A stretch of DNA of 64,000 nucleotides from Arenibacter catalasegens (lineage in GTDB: Bacteria > Bacteroidota > Bacteroidia > Flavobacteriales > Flavobacteriaceae). The translations under genes and the position numbers were made by a program. The stretch is from NCBI RefSeq assembly GCF_002909235.1, contig NZ_PHQQ01000022.1, forward strand, positions 1 to 64,000, written 5' to 3'. The notes under the pieces were generated by a model that ran no database searches, was not told the DNA's origin, and saw only the letters and a list, made by a program, of their open reading frames with translations. Numbering within the stretch: the stretch's first letter is position 1; each line of letters starts with the position of its first letter. Below are positions 17,349 through 25,740 of this stretch, in pieces.

Positions 17349-17522
17349 ATGAAAAATCCATCTTCACCTAAAAAAATTACCTGGATCATCGGATTGGTCA
17401 GTGGAGTACTTGGAATTATAGGCCACTTCGCCGATGTTCAGATTTTGAGTGAAAATAATTACATACTATTGCTGATAGGCTTTTTGGTGTTGGCAGCAGG
17501 AACCACTTTAAGACAGGTTTAA
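17349..17522 (+). CDS. small two-helix membrane protein
   Basis: A 57-aa protein with two hydrophobic helices (about 10-27 and 36-52) joined by a short polar loop (HFADVQILSENNY), ending in a short polar tail. The ATG at 17349 gives a clean membrane protein; a longer frame from 17289 would add twenty residues of no obvious pattern. Similar tiny proteins are widespread in flavobacteria; function unknown. It is the only intact gene in the debris between 16.5 and 19.4 kb. Confidence 0.6.
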   Translation: MKNPSSPKKITWIIGLVSGVLGIIGHFADVQILSENNYILLLIGFLVLAAGTTLRQV

Positions 17523-17601
17523 GGGGGGTATTTGCCGGGTATTATCCGGCAATGACTATTTCGGAGTGATGGCGGTTCTTCGTCACTTTTGGTGAAACAA
17601 A

Positions 17602-17751
17602 TCAAATAGAATTCGCCAGTACCATTCTTCTTAGTAGCTGAAAATCAGCTCTGCCGTACATCATCCTTTTAATGTTTTTTAGTTTATTAACCTGCCCTTC
17701 GACCTGTCCATTACTGATAGTGCTTATCACGGCCTGATTTACGGCATCAAA
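17602..17751 (-). pseudogene. ISL3-family transposase C-terminal fragment
   Basis: The minus strand reads DAVNQAVISTISNGQVEGQV, then NKLKNIKRMMYGRADFQLLR and a stop at 17602. SNGQVEGQVNKLK...MYGRA is the typical C-terminus of ISL3-family DDE transposases. The upstream part is replaced at about 17751 by tyrosine recombinase sequence. Just outside the stop lies a conserved-looking end (AGTGACGAAGAACCGCCATC on the minus strand) that may be the element's terminal repeat. Confidence 0.8.
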
Positions 17752-18475
17752 ATATTATTGACACCATTGCGGGTCATTTTCTGCCCTTGGGCATTGGGGA
17801 AGAGAGGTTTCTTTACATTTGCCCTGTTGGAGAGGTCGTTTTTTTGAGTTAGATAATGCCTGAGTAGCTCTACTTCTTTATCGGGTAATGGTACTGATCT
17901 GTATTTATCGCCCTTTCCATGAAGAATTACCCTATATGGTTTATTTGTAACAAATAAAGATTCGGGCGTCAGATCAATAATCTCTTGCACCCGCGCTGCA
18001 CTTTTGCACATTAATGATAGCAAAGCAAGATCTCTGTTCCCTTTCGCTTTTTGGATATCTGGTTGTTCTAGCAGAAATTTAATTGCATCAATAGTCAGAT
18101 AGCTGATGCCTAGATCCGTGGTTTTTTTAGGGGGATCAATAATATCCGATGATAATCCAATAAATGATCAGGAGACATGTATTGGGTATATTTAATGAAA
18201 GAAGATAAGGCTGCGAGTCGTTGATTTCGAGTAGCATTACTACAGTTCCGTTCATTTTCAAGCCAGTCCAAAAAACCAACTATTATATCTTTATTAAGAT
18301 GACGGAATGATAAACTGTGAGCCGGAACCTTCATCACCTGGTGCATGTATTTAATCAACAGAATGAAAGTGTAGCTATATGATTTGATCGTATTTATGCT
18401 TACCCCTTTCTCATTAGGGAGGTAATCATTTAGAAAGCCAGATGTAAGCCGGGCAAAATAGGTCGTCTTTTTCAT
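17739..18475 (-). pseudogene. frameshifted and truncated tyrosine recombinase
   Basis: The N-terminal part (18475-18110) is an intact SAM-like core-binding domain (RLTSGFLNDYLPNEKGVS, NTIKSYSYTFILLIKYM). Near 18115 the frame shifts; the continuation reads LGISYLTIDAIKFLLEQP and then the first catalytic block SAARVQEIIDL with its Arg. The frame runs to NGVNNI and is then replaced by ISL3 sequence, so the HxxR and Tyr motifs are gone. This type of recombinase normally occurs in multi-recombinase transposable units. It is non-functional here. Confidence 0.85.
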
Positions 18476-18517
18476 AGTTGGTTCTTAGGTTGCGAAGGAA
18501 TATCGGGAAGGATGTCT

Positions 18518-18560
18518 ATAAGCCAAATTTAAAAATTTGGCGACCTTGAAAAAGTGCCTT
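18518..18560 (+). repeat. interspersed repeat, copy 2
   Basis: ATAAGCCAAATTTAAAAATTTGGCGACCTT matches the copy at 16660 and lies just upstream of the broken tyrosine recombinase gene. It may mark that element's end. Confidence 0.5.
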
Positions 18561-18608
18561 TGCCATTGGGTTAAGCACTCATTGCCCTATTATTTTTATA
18601 CATTGTGT

Positions 18609-18972
18609 GTGCCCAGCATTGGCATCTTTTTAACTACAGAAATGTAGTTAATTAATCTAGAGGGTGCAAGTCCCTTATGGGCTGGGGCAACGCCTAGAAC
18701 CATTAGTAAGCCGCAAGGGTGGTAACTGCGAGGTTACATCTGAAGGAAGCGGGACTACAAAATTCGGTACTGACCAACAGGAACCGTATAGGAGGCATTT
18801 ATGCAGGGGTAAGCAAGCACATCATTGTAAAGCCCAAAAGAATACGAAAAGTGCATTTATGTAGATACGGCAGGAATCGAGGGAAAGAAGATGTCATTAC
18901 CTGGGGAGGTCTCCAAAGTTACGAGTAACTATATGGCGAAGTCAGCAGAGGTCATAGTACTTACGGGAAATG
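18609..18972 (+). mobile_element. 5' part of a group II intron
   Basis: The segment begins GTGTGCCCAGCATTGGCA, a match to the GUGYG 5' end of bacterial group II introns. It continues with the domain I hallmark GAGGGTGCAAGTCCCTTATG, then CAACGCCTAGAACCATTAG, GCCGCAAGGGTGGTAACTGC and GTTACATCTGAAGGAAGC. Near 18940 it reaches GAAGTCAGCAGAGGTCATAG, which lies just before the maturase ORF in such introns. The ORF is missing: sequence changes at about 18975 to an IS3 transposase fragment. Open frames inside (18664-18928) are structural RNA, not genes. Confidence 0.8.
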
Positions 18973-18978
18973 AGTTAG

Positions 18979-19248
18979 GGCAGTACCCAATACATCGATG
19001 TGCTCAAAGAAAATAACATCCAAATATCAATGTATAGTAAGGGAAGGGCCCTGGACTACATTTATATCGAACGTTTCTGGAAGTCCATCAAAAATGAAAA
19101 GATATATCTGAATCCTCCAAACGGGGGTCTGGTCCTCTATCAAATGGTAAAGGAGTATATCGAGTTTTACAATACAAAAAGTAGACATACCGAAATAGGA
19201 AAAATGCCACCCGATCAAATTTTTAAAACTAAAAAAATGGCATCATGA
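18979..19248 (+). pseudogene. IS3-family transposase (orfB) C-terminal fragment
   Basis: The frame reads GSTQYIDVLKENNIQISMYS, then KGRALDYIYIERFWKSIKNE, IYLNPPNGG and FYNTKSRHTEIGKMPP. This is the C-terminal part of an IS3-family DDE integrase core, including the last catalytic Glu (IERFW). The first two catalytic Asp blocks are absent, and a stop (TAG) precedes the fragment where it joins the group II intron remnant. The fragment is otherwise undamaged, so truncation was probably a single rearrangement. Confidence 0.88.
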
Positions 19249-19433
19249 TTCTCTTTATTACTTGACTGAATATCCGAGAAGTAATAGAATAACCAATCCA
19301 ATCATAACCTTTGATAAATAATACTATGTCGTTGGACAGAAATAGTACTGCTTAATCCAAAAGGACCCGATTTTGTAATCAAAAAGTCCTTACTTTATGT
19401 CTCACAAAGTTATTAATCATAAATATTATAGTC

Positions 19434-19739
19434 ATGAAAATGTTAGTTAATGTAACATTCCCCATTGAGCCTTTCAATTCAATGGTCAAAAGTGGTAAGG
19501 CAGGAGAAATCATTGGCCGAGTTGTTGATGACATCAAGCCAGAAGCTATTTACTTTACCGAACTAGGCGGGAATCGTGGAGCCGTTATGGTAGTCGATGT
19601 TCCTAGTGCCTCTGCCGTTCCTAAAATTGCCGAACCCTGGTTTCTAAATTTTGAAGCCGAGTGCGAATTTAAAATTGCAATGACCCCTGATGATTTAATG
19701 CAGGCCGACCTCACCAATTTAGGTAAAAAGTGGAGTTAG
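19434..19739 (+). CDS. conserved hypothetical protein, DUF3303-like
   Basis: A 101-aa soluble protein with an alternating beta-alpha pattern: MLVNVTFPIEPFNSMVKSG, then IIGRVVDDIKPEAIYF, GAVMVVDV and FKIAMTPDDL. This looks like a ferredoxin-like (dimeric alpha-beta barrel) fold of the DUF3303 type. No catalytic residues are obvious. It is a single gene with no operon partner, just outside the IS3 fragment, and appears intact. Family assignment is from memory of similar proteins and is tentative. Confidence 0.65.
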   Translation: MKMLVNVTFPIEPFNSMVKSGKAGEIIGRVVDDIKPEAIYFTELGGNRGAVMVVDVPSASAVPKIAEPWFLNFEAECEFKIAMTPDDLMQADLTNLGKKWS

Positions 19740-19862
19740 CTGTTTCTCGACTGATAAGATGAAAGCACCAAATGAGTCAATAAAAAATGGGCTGAATTGA
19801 CGGTGGCAGCCCTTAGCATTATATCCTCTAATAGTGATATAAGGAGTGAATTTATTGATAAG

Positions 19863-20013
19863 TTTATGAATTGTCCTCCGTGCCCGCTTTTGGGGCATTG
19901 GACTTCACGGATGCAATTCCGTTCTCCATTGCCGAGGTTCCCGAATACATCTTGCTAGAACCGATTACCTGTCCATTAGATGCTTTTAGATTGAAGTATG
20001 GGCTTCCTTTCTT
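19863..20013 (-). pseudogene. YegP/DUF1508-type gene remnant
   Basis: The minus strand reads KKGSPYFNLKASNGQVIGSS, then KMYSGTSAMENGIASVKSNA and a stop at 19863. FxLKAxNGQVI...EMY.S...NGIASVxxNAP is the signature of the DUF1508 (YegP) fold. Only one domain copy of 49 codons remains, and a TGA stop at 20014-20016 replaces the expected start. A plus-strand open frame over the same bases has no recognisable family. Confidence 0.75.
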
Positions 20014-20183
20014 TCAATTATTTACCTGCAGGACCAATAGGATACCTACCATAACAAGCACAATCTCAGTGGCTCTCGTTGGTGGTGGATTATACCCACA
20101 ACCTGGTGAAATATCTCTAGGTTATATAAAGGGGTCTTAAATTCATAAATTAAAATTACTAATTTAATGAACTCATTAAATAA

Positions 20184-20732
20184 TTATCCTTTTAACTCCA
20201 AATAAACCTTACTTATAGTCTTTTCACCATTTTCAATGAAATGGAATTGAGAAGAATCAGTATCACGTATATATTCCAATTTATAAATATTTGACTGAGA
20301 TATTCCTGTTTTATGAAAGAGGTATTTCCTCATTGACATTCCTTTCATTACTTTCTTTTTTTCCTTATTTTCAAGTTCCAATACCTTAGTTCTTAAATGA
20401 TTATATTCTTCCAACTTATCAAGAGTTGCACTTGTGGTAGATTCTATGAAATATGGGCTTATGGGTCTTTTTATTACCGGTACTGTTTGCCAACCTAGAT
20501 TCTTACAACATCTATATCTTCTTTTACCGTTAATTATAATATTGGTTTTTATATCCACTAATATTGGCTCTAACATTCCAAATGAATCAATATCTGAACG
20601 GAGTTTTGAATCTTCATATTCCCAGATGGAAGGATAAGTAGTATTTGGTTTGATGGAGTTAATCCTGACCATCTCAATCTTGTCATCTGCTGTTGATTTA
20701 TACAGATTACCATATTTCTCAAATAGTTTCAT
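20184..20732 (-). CDS. ParB-like nuclease-domain protein (probably 3' part of a broken gene)
   Basis: This 182-aa frame contains a ParB/Srx-type N-terminal domain: VRINSIKPNTTYPSIW, FGMLEPILVD, then the ligand-binding ING-KRRYRCCKNLGW and TVPVI. A helix-turn-helix-like segment follows (YLFHKTGISQSNIYKLEYI). Such proteins bind CTP/DNA or act as element-encoded regulators. Upstream of the ATG the same frame continues open through KHGILENER to a single TAA (20760-20762) and beyond it for about 40 further codons. The gene is therefore probably the 3' portion of a longer one shared with 20857-21168. Whether this piece is still made is unclear. Confidence 0.7.
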   Translation of the reverse strand: MKLFEKYGNLYKSTADDKIEMVRINSIKPNTTYPSIWEYEDSKLRSDIDSFGMLEPILVDIKTNIIINGKRRYRCCKNLGWQTVPVIKRPISPYFIESTTSATLDKLEEYNHLRTKVLELENKEKKKVMKGMSMRKYLFHKTGISQSNIYKLEYIRDTDSSQFHFIENGEKTISKVYLELKG

Positions 20733-20856
20733 ACGTTCATTCTCTAATATTCCATGCTTTTAATAGATGGTATAGTATTCTTCGCAGTGGGATATATTTT
20801 CATTAAGATCCTTTGCTAACAATTGGATGAAGTGACTATCAACCTGTGTTTTGGGT

Positions 20857-21168
20857 TTATATCTCTTGAGGCTGGGTGTAGGTATATTTCTTACGTGGTA
20901 TTTTTTGTATACAAAATGTATAGAAATGGTTAATATCTGTCCTTTTCCATTGTGCTATATTCCTTTTATTAACTCCTTGTAAAACATGAGAATAGTTTAA
21001 TATCTCTGAAATTTGATTAATGATATCCCAATCATCAATATACTTCATATAATTCGTTATCAACCAGAATTGTTTTTTTATCGCATCCAAATCACTTTCA
21101 TTTAATGTGGATATCCAATTGGGATCTTGGATTTCTGTAATATTCTTTATAACCTCACTTACTTTCAT
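20857..21168 (-). CDS. hypothetical protein, probably 5' part of the broken ParB-like gene
   Basis: A 103-aa helical frame (KVSEVIKNITEIQDPNW, LDAIKKQFWLITNYM) of unknown family. Near residue 92 a one-base shift leads into KYHVRNIPTPSLKRYKPKTQ and VDSHFIQLLAKDLNENISHC, which ends at the TAA at 20760-20762. After that stop the same frame enters the ParB-like protein. A single ancestral protein of roughly 330 residues, broken by one frameshift and one stop, explains both frames. The last dozen residues of this frame are therefore probably out of phase. Confidence 0.6.
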   Translation of the reverse strand: MKVSEVIKNITEIQDPNWISTLNESDLDAIKKQFWLITNYMKYIDDWDIINQISEILNYSHVLQGVNKRNIAQWKRTDINHFYTFCIQKIPRKKYTYTQPQEI

Positions 21169-21228
21169 AAACCGAAAGTTATACTTTTTGTAGTTAAATT
21201 ACAGAATTGAACTTATGTTTTTGGGCAT

Positions 21229-21256
21229 AAAAAAACCACAGAATAAATCTGTGGTT
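21229..21256 (-). terminator. intrinsic terminator on the minus strand
   Basis: A perfect 9-bp stem AACCACAGA/TCTGTGGTT with loop TTTAT is followed by seven T residues on the minus strand. It would stop readthrough from the relic upstream into the ParB-like gene. Confidence 0.75.
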
Positions 21257-21409
21257 CTTAGGCCCTTTGCTATTAATTTTGATAATATTACTTATCGGCT
21301 AACTCCATGTTTGCTGTTTATTATATGGATACGATGTGCATTGAAATCTATATCCTCCAATCTTAACTTCAACAGTACGATTATCCTAAGACCCGAGGAA
21401 TAGAGCAGG
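21255..21409 (-). pseudogene. tyrosine recombinase internal fragment
   Basis: The minus strand reads LLYSSGLRIIVLLKLRLEDI, then DFNAHRIHIINSKHGVSR, a stop, and VILSKLIAKGLR. This is the catalytic-domain start of an XerC/D-type recombinase (LYSSGLRVSELLxLxxxDID) with its first catalytic Arg. The upstream part is replaced by IS1182 sequence and the remaining active site is missing. Confidence 0.7.
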
Positions 21410-21526
21410 GACAAAACTTAGATCAAGTGTTTCTCGGAGCCTTCTGTAAAGATTTTCCTTTGGATTCCAGTCCGACAACTGGAAGCTGAGGAAGAGTTTT
21501 TCGGTATAATCCTTTCTGCCTTGCAT
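21410..21526 (-). pseudogene. IS1182-family transposase N-terminal fragment
   Basis: An ATG at 21526 opens MQGRKDYTEKLFLSFQLSDW, then NPKENLYRRLRETLDLSFV. KLFxSFQLSxxxPxxNxYRRLxExLDLxF is the N-terminal pattern of IS1182-type DDE transposases. At about 21410 the sequence passes into tyrosine recombinase sequence. The bases beyond the start (GGAGTTCTGCAACAGCC on the plus strand, near 21578) look like the end of such an element. Confidence 0.7.
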
Positions 21527-21719
21527 GTCTTTAATTTACGGATTTCCGCACATTTATAAAAGGAAAAATTGATATTTATCGGAGTTCTGCAACAGCCACG
21601 TTCGTTTTATAAGACTATCATTTAAGAGAAAATCAAATAAGCGAATTAGGACTGAAAAAACGGGACCTTTAGATTCCGCTTCCTTATGATTGTTGTATTA
21701 AATATGGTCTTTAGTTGCC

Positions 21720-22604
21720 TTATTCCATTGTAACGGCATTAAGTTCAAAATCCTGTACGGTCTTGTTCGCTGCTGAAATTTGAAGATCTTCGACAGTTTG
21801 GGCAACGTATCCATCTAGCTCCACAGTCACATCATAGTTTCCTGTCAAAAGCCCCATTACCATATAAGCACCTGTCTCATCTGTAAAGGTGGTTGTATTC
21901 AGGGTATCAGCTGCAAAGATCGATACTTGTGCCCCTTCCATTCCAACGGAAACTTCTTCCTGTAAAGTGGTCACAATTCCTGCAAGGCTACCAGCGGTAG
22001 TGAGGTTACTGGCTTTTATTACCGGTTTGAAATTAAATCCAGTGATTCCGGCAATATCATTACTGTTCCCTTTTGGAACGAAGGATCTGCTGACATCAAA
22101 ATCTAACAACAAGTCGGCACTTAAATTACCAGCTACGGTTATACCTGGTTTTATAAAGACTTTTATACCAGTTTGTTCACCACTTGGAACATTTAAGTTA
22201 TAAGTAGTCCCATCAGTAAGGACCACATTGACGCCTTTAACATAGACCCGTACCAGATCATAAGACCCGACTGGAACTTCAGTATTTACGATAGTTTCTG
22301 TAATGCCATTGGTCAGGTCCAAGAGGTTGACCTCTATTTCCTGTTCCATCAGTACGGTAAAGGGAGAACTGGTTTCATCTGCCATTTCCCCTTCCACTTT
22401 AGTATCGGTTTCCAAATCTATATTTCGGGCATCAATTTTAAATATGGTAACATTGGCCTCGGCAACCAAATCATGTGGAAAAGGTGCATCTGTCAATTGA
22501 ATTGACATCTTTCCCATCTCTGCACTCCCGTCGTTACTATCCGTACAACCTGTGAATACGGCAAAACTGGCCAATAAGATAATTGATAAAAATTTGTTTC
22601 TCAT
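21720..22604 (-). CDS. DUF4382 lipoprotein with carboxypeptidase-regulatory-like domain
   Basis: A 294-aa lipoprotein. The ATG at 22604 gives a clean signal (MRNKFLSIILL) with lipobox FTGC, lipidated C20. A start eight codons upstream would only add MFNKKSKI. Residues about 30-200 are a DUF4382 domain (KMSIQLTDAPFPHDLVAEAN). Residues about 205-290 form a carboxypeptidase-regulatory-like Ig fold (GSLAGIVTT, FTDETGAYMVMGLLTGNYDV). The protein should sit in the outer or inner membrane facing the periplasm or surface. It is divergent from the adhesin gene at 22942, and the 337-bp gap holds both promoters. Its function is unknown. Confidence 0.87.
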   Translation of the reverse strand: MRNKFLSIILLASFAVFTGCTDSNDGSAEMGKMSIQLTDAPFPHDLVAEANVTIFKIDARNIDLETDTKVEGEMADETSSPFTVLMEQEIEVNLLDLTNGITETIVNTEVPVGSYDLVRVYVKGVNVVLTDGTTYNLNVPSGEQTGIKVFIKPGITVAGNLSADLLLDFDVSRSFVPKGNSNDIAGITGFNFKPVIKASNLTTAGSLAGIVTTLQEEVSVGMEGAQVSIFAADTLNTTTFTDETGAYMVMGLLTGNYDVTVELDGYVAQTVEDLQISAANKTVQDFELNAVTME

Positions 22605-22798
22605 AATTTTGGATTTTTTGTTAAACATTATTAAGTAGGTTTTAACCCAATAGTTAGGGTCGTTAATTAATACAACAACTCAAAGCTTACGAAACCCTAC
22701 CATCAAAATCAATTTTATTCGTTTTTTTCGATGAAATGCAGGCTTTAAAAGTTTGCTATATTGTAAGGATATACGGGTCCAACCACTATAATAGTTCA

Positions 22799-22811
22799 TT
22801 TCACAACATTA
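22799..22811 (+). promoter_or_regulatory. shared upstream element TTTCACAACATT (single copy)
   Basis: Lies 131 bp before the 22930 ATG. The same element occurs twice before the giant adhesin gene (25591 and 25612, the second 129 bp from its ATG). A second shared block, GGTTTCTNNCAATTT, follows 56-59 bp later in both leaders. Confidence 0.5.
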
Positions 22812-22941
22812 AATTTTAAGAATCACCTAAAAAATCGAACTTGCACGAAGTATGGGTTTCTAACAATTTTGTACTAAGCTTATTAAATACACCTTTAAAA
22901 CATTTAGTTTAATAAATCCACTGGGTGGTATGGACTATTCT

Positions 22942-25419
22942 ATGAAAAAATATTGGAAGACCATTTCAAAGTTTGTCCTATTTATAGTATTAAGTATATT
23001 GGCAATTCCTGCTTTTGCACAATCCGGGGTAGGAGCAAATTTTGGCATCGAAGCTGATACACGATCCGGGGATATTATTTCGGGCGTGCTTACGGACGAT
23101 TGGTTTTATAATGGAATTTCAGGTGCAGGGGTCGTTGATGAGGCCACTGCTTTGAGCAATGGTTATGCAGCCCAATTATCGGCGGGAAACAATATCGCCT
23201 TTGATCTAAGGCAGAGCATTCCAAACTATGCTTCAAATTCGGGGTATATTTGGTACAGTACAAGATATGGCAGGGATTATACCAACCTAAGTTCAAATGA
23301 CCTGACCACATTCACGGGGGGGAAGAATGGGGATGACCCTTCTACTTCATGGGGCACAGGTGCTGGGTCCGTTCCCTCAAAAACGGACATCGTGGACTCA
23401 GGGGTGCATATGCGCAGGAATGGTGTCAACGTCACAGACGATCTATGGGTAGATATGATGATTTCGACCTTGTCCTCATCGGGGAACCATTTTATCGATT
23501 TTGAACTTTTTGTATCCGAAATAGCCCTTTCCGGATCGGGCTTTACCAATTCTGGTAGTCAGGAAGGGCACACGGCCTGGACATTTGATGGTAGCGGAAA
23601 CGTTACCAATATCGGTGACATGGTCATAGGTTTTGCATACGGTGGCGGAGGGGTATCGGGCTTAGAGGTACGGTTATGGGTAGATCGATCAATATTCAAC
23701 CCCGGAAATACACCTGGTGGCACGTCAACTTTTATTTGGGGTTCCAATATCGACGGGGGAAGCACTTACGGATATGCCCAAATAGTGGTACCGTCCGGAG
23801 CCCTATTTAATAATGTAAATCTTTTATCAACGACCGCACCACCATGGGGCACGACCAATACATCTGGTTATACTGCCAATTATAATGGAGGTTACTTTGC
23901 AGAAGTAGGCATCAATTTTACACAATTGGGCTTTGACCCGCGCGCCCTATTTGGAAGTGGTGCGGCCTGCGATTCACCCTTTAGTGCGATATTGACAAAA
24001 TCTAGGACATCTGCTTCCTTTACTTCGGCCCTTAAAGATTTTTCCGGGCCTTATGATTTCTTGGGAAGTGCTTCGGATACTCAAGTGAACACTTCTTTTA
24101 CAGATCCTGGAAACTTTGATTCCTGTGCTTCAGGTGAAACTTTTACACTACAAGCCGAATTTACTTCGACAAGTGCCGAATATGTTTGGTATTCGCTAAC
24201 TCCGGGGGTTGTTTTTCCGGCCAATGGACTTTCTGAAATATCGGGAGTGGGTATGGATAATGTGCTAATTGATACTCCCGGCGATTACCAATTGGGCATA
24301 GCCCCATTATTAGGTTGTACGCCGTCGACTGATCCAACGGATATAATCAGTGTCAATGCTAGGCCCTGTGCAATTTCGGATTCGTACAATACGGTTGAGA
24401 ACACCACATTGAACGTTCCTGCCATAGGTGTATTATTGAACGATACCGATATTGAAACCGGAGATATATTAACTGTCAATACTACTCCGATGGTCAATGT
24501 GACCAACGGAACCTTGACATTGTCCGCGGATGGAAGTTTTACCTATGTACCAAATCCCGGTTTTACAGGGACCGATTCGTTTATTTATCAGGTATGCGAT
24601 GACAGCAGTTCGAATTTATGTGATACCGCTGAAGTGACAATTACGGTCTCCAACGATAACGATGGAGACGGCGTAGGTGACATTGATGATCTTGACGATG
24701 ACAATGATGGTATATTGGACACTGTGGAATCCAACGGCATAGACCCAAGCGGGGATGCAGATAGCGATGGGTTGCCAAATTACCAAGATGCCGATTTTTG
24801 CACACTCAATGCTTATTCCATCTGCACAAATTTGGATCCCGATAATGATGGTATTCCCAATCATTTTGATCTGGATAGTGATGGGGACGGTTGTAATGAC
24901 GTGCTCGAGGCCGGATTTACAGATGATAATTCCGATGGTCTTCTGGCCGATCTGCCTACTAACGTAGATGTTTCAGGACAAGTTACCGGCACCAGCAGAG
25001 TCGATGGCTACACGACTCCTGCCGATGCGGATATCAATGGCACAGCGGATTATCTCGAAGCGGGAGCCGGACCGTCCATTACCGCCCAACCTACCAATAT
25101 TGCGTCTTTTGCCGGATCGGGTGCTGTTTTTACAGTAAGTGCCGTTAATACAAATACCTATCAGTGGCAGTTAAGTACCGATGGGGGAGGAACTTTCACA
25201 GACCTGACCGACGGAGCCCTATATTCAGGAACTTCAACGGCCACCTTGACCTTAAATTCTACGGATCTGCCCATGAACAATTATCATTACCGTGTAATCG
25301 TTTTCAACTCAACTTATATTTGTGCATCTCCGGTTACCTCCAATGCCGCCACGCTTGCCGTAAGGGTGCGTACGGTCATTTCAAACAGAAGGATTACATA
25401 CCGCGTCAATAAGAATTAG
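22942..25419 (+). CDS. exported adhesin with cadherin-like, TSP3 and Ig-like domains
   Basis: An 825-aa secreted protein. The signal peptide ends AIPAFA-Q; a start four codons earlier (22930) is possible. After a large unassigned N-terminal region come a cadherin-like tandem domain (about 472-573, [12 protein letters not shown] ... [20 protein letters not shown]), Ca-binding thrombospondin type 3 repeats (about 574-700, [20 protein letters not shown]), and an Ig-like domain (about 710-805). It ends [19 protein letters not shown]; similar short basic ends occur on flavobacterial surface proteins. It shares an upstream element with the SprB-like gene that follows. It is most likely surface-exposed and used in adhesion. 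Confidence 0.85.
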   Translation: MKKYWKTISKFVLFIVLSILAIPAFAQSGVGANFGIEADTRSGDIISGVLTDDWFYNGISGAGVVDEATALSNGYAAQLSAGNNIAFDLRQSIPNYASNSGYIWYSTRYGRDYTNLSSNDLTTFTGGKNGDDPSTSWGTGAGSVPSKTDIVDSGVHMRRNGVNVTDDLWVDMMISTLSSSGNHFIDFELFVSEIALSGSGFTNSGSQEGHTAWTFDGSGNVTNIGDMVIGFAYGGGGVSGLEVRLWVDRSIFNPGNTPGGTSTFIWGSNIDGGSTYGYAQIVVPSGALFNNVNLLSTTAPPWGTTNTSGYTANYNGGYFAEVGINFTQLGFDPRALFGSGAACDSPFSAILTKSRTSASFTSALKDFSGPYDFLGSASDTQVNTSFTDPGNFDSCASGETFTLQAEFTSTSAEYVWYSLTPGVVFPANGLSEISGVGMDNVLIDTPGDYQLGIAPLLGCTPSTDPTDIISVNARPCAISDSYNTVENTTLNVPAIGVLLNDTDIETGDILTVNTTPMVNVTNGTLTLSADGSFTYVPNPGFTGTDSFIYQVCDDSSSNLCDTAEVTITVSNDNDGDGVGDIDDLDDDNDGILDTVESNGIDPSGDADSDGLPNYQDADFCTLNAYSICTNLDPDNDGIPNHFDLDSDGDGCNDVLEAGFTDDNSDGLLADLPTNVDVSGQVTGTSRVDGYTTPADADINGTADYLEAGAGPSITAQPTNIASFAGSGAVFTVSAVNTNTYQWQLSTDGGGTFTDLTDGALYSGTSTATLTLNSTDLPMNNYHYRVIVFNSTYICASPVTSNAATLAVRVRTVISNRRITYRVNKN

Positions 25420-25740
25420 CGATTTAAGATGATAGGATAGGACTAAGGGACAAAACCGGTCCAATTTGCTTTCAAATAAGTATAGCACTCAACATACAGT
25501 GGAATATTGCTTAAAATTTACTATAATGGATTTCATGTAATTTTATCGTTTATATCCAAATAATAACGTTGAATTACTCTCTGGTAATAATTTCACAACA
25601 TTTTTAACACTTTTCACAACATTTAAAAATTCTAAAAAGTAGAAACCCCTAATTTCAATTTTAGAATTACGGTTTCTCTCAATTTAATTGGCTCAATTGA
25701 TCGAACCTGTATTCAACTTTGTCCCAAACTTAGTTAAACA
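25420..25740. other. promoter region of the giant adhesin gene
   Basis: Contains the duplicated TTTCACAACATT element (25591-25625) and an inverted pair GAAACC (25642) / GGTTTC (25671). No coding frame. Confidence 0.5.
25591..25625 (+). promoter_or_regulatory. shared upstream element TTTCACAACATT (two copies, 21 bp apart)
   Basis: Copies start at 25591 and 25612, exactly two helical turns apart, as expected for a protein binding one face of the DNA. A single copy precedes the adhesin gene at 22942 at nearly the same distance from the start. Confidence 0.5.

Noticed and set aside
18664-18928. Two overlapping small frames
   Set aside because: They lie within the structured RNA of the group II intron 5' part.
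19871-20140. 89-codon plus-strand frame
   Set aside because: The opposite strand carries the recognisable YegP/DUF1508 remnant; the plus frame has no family pattern.
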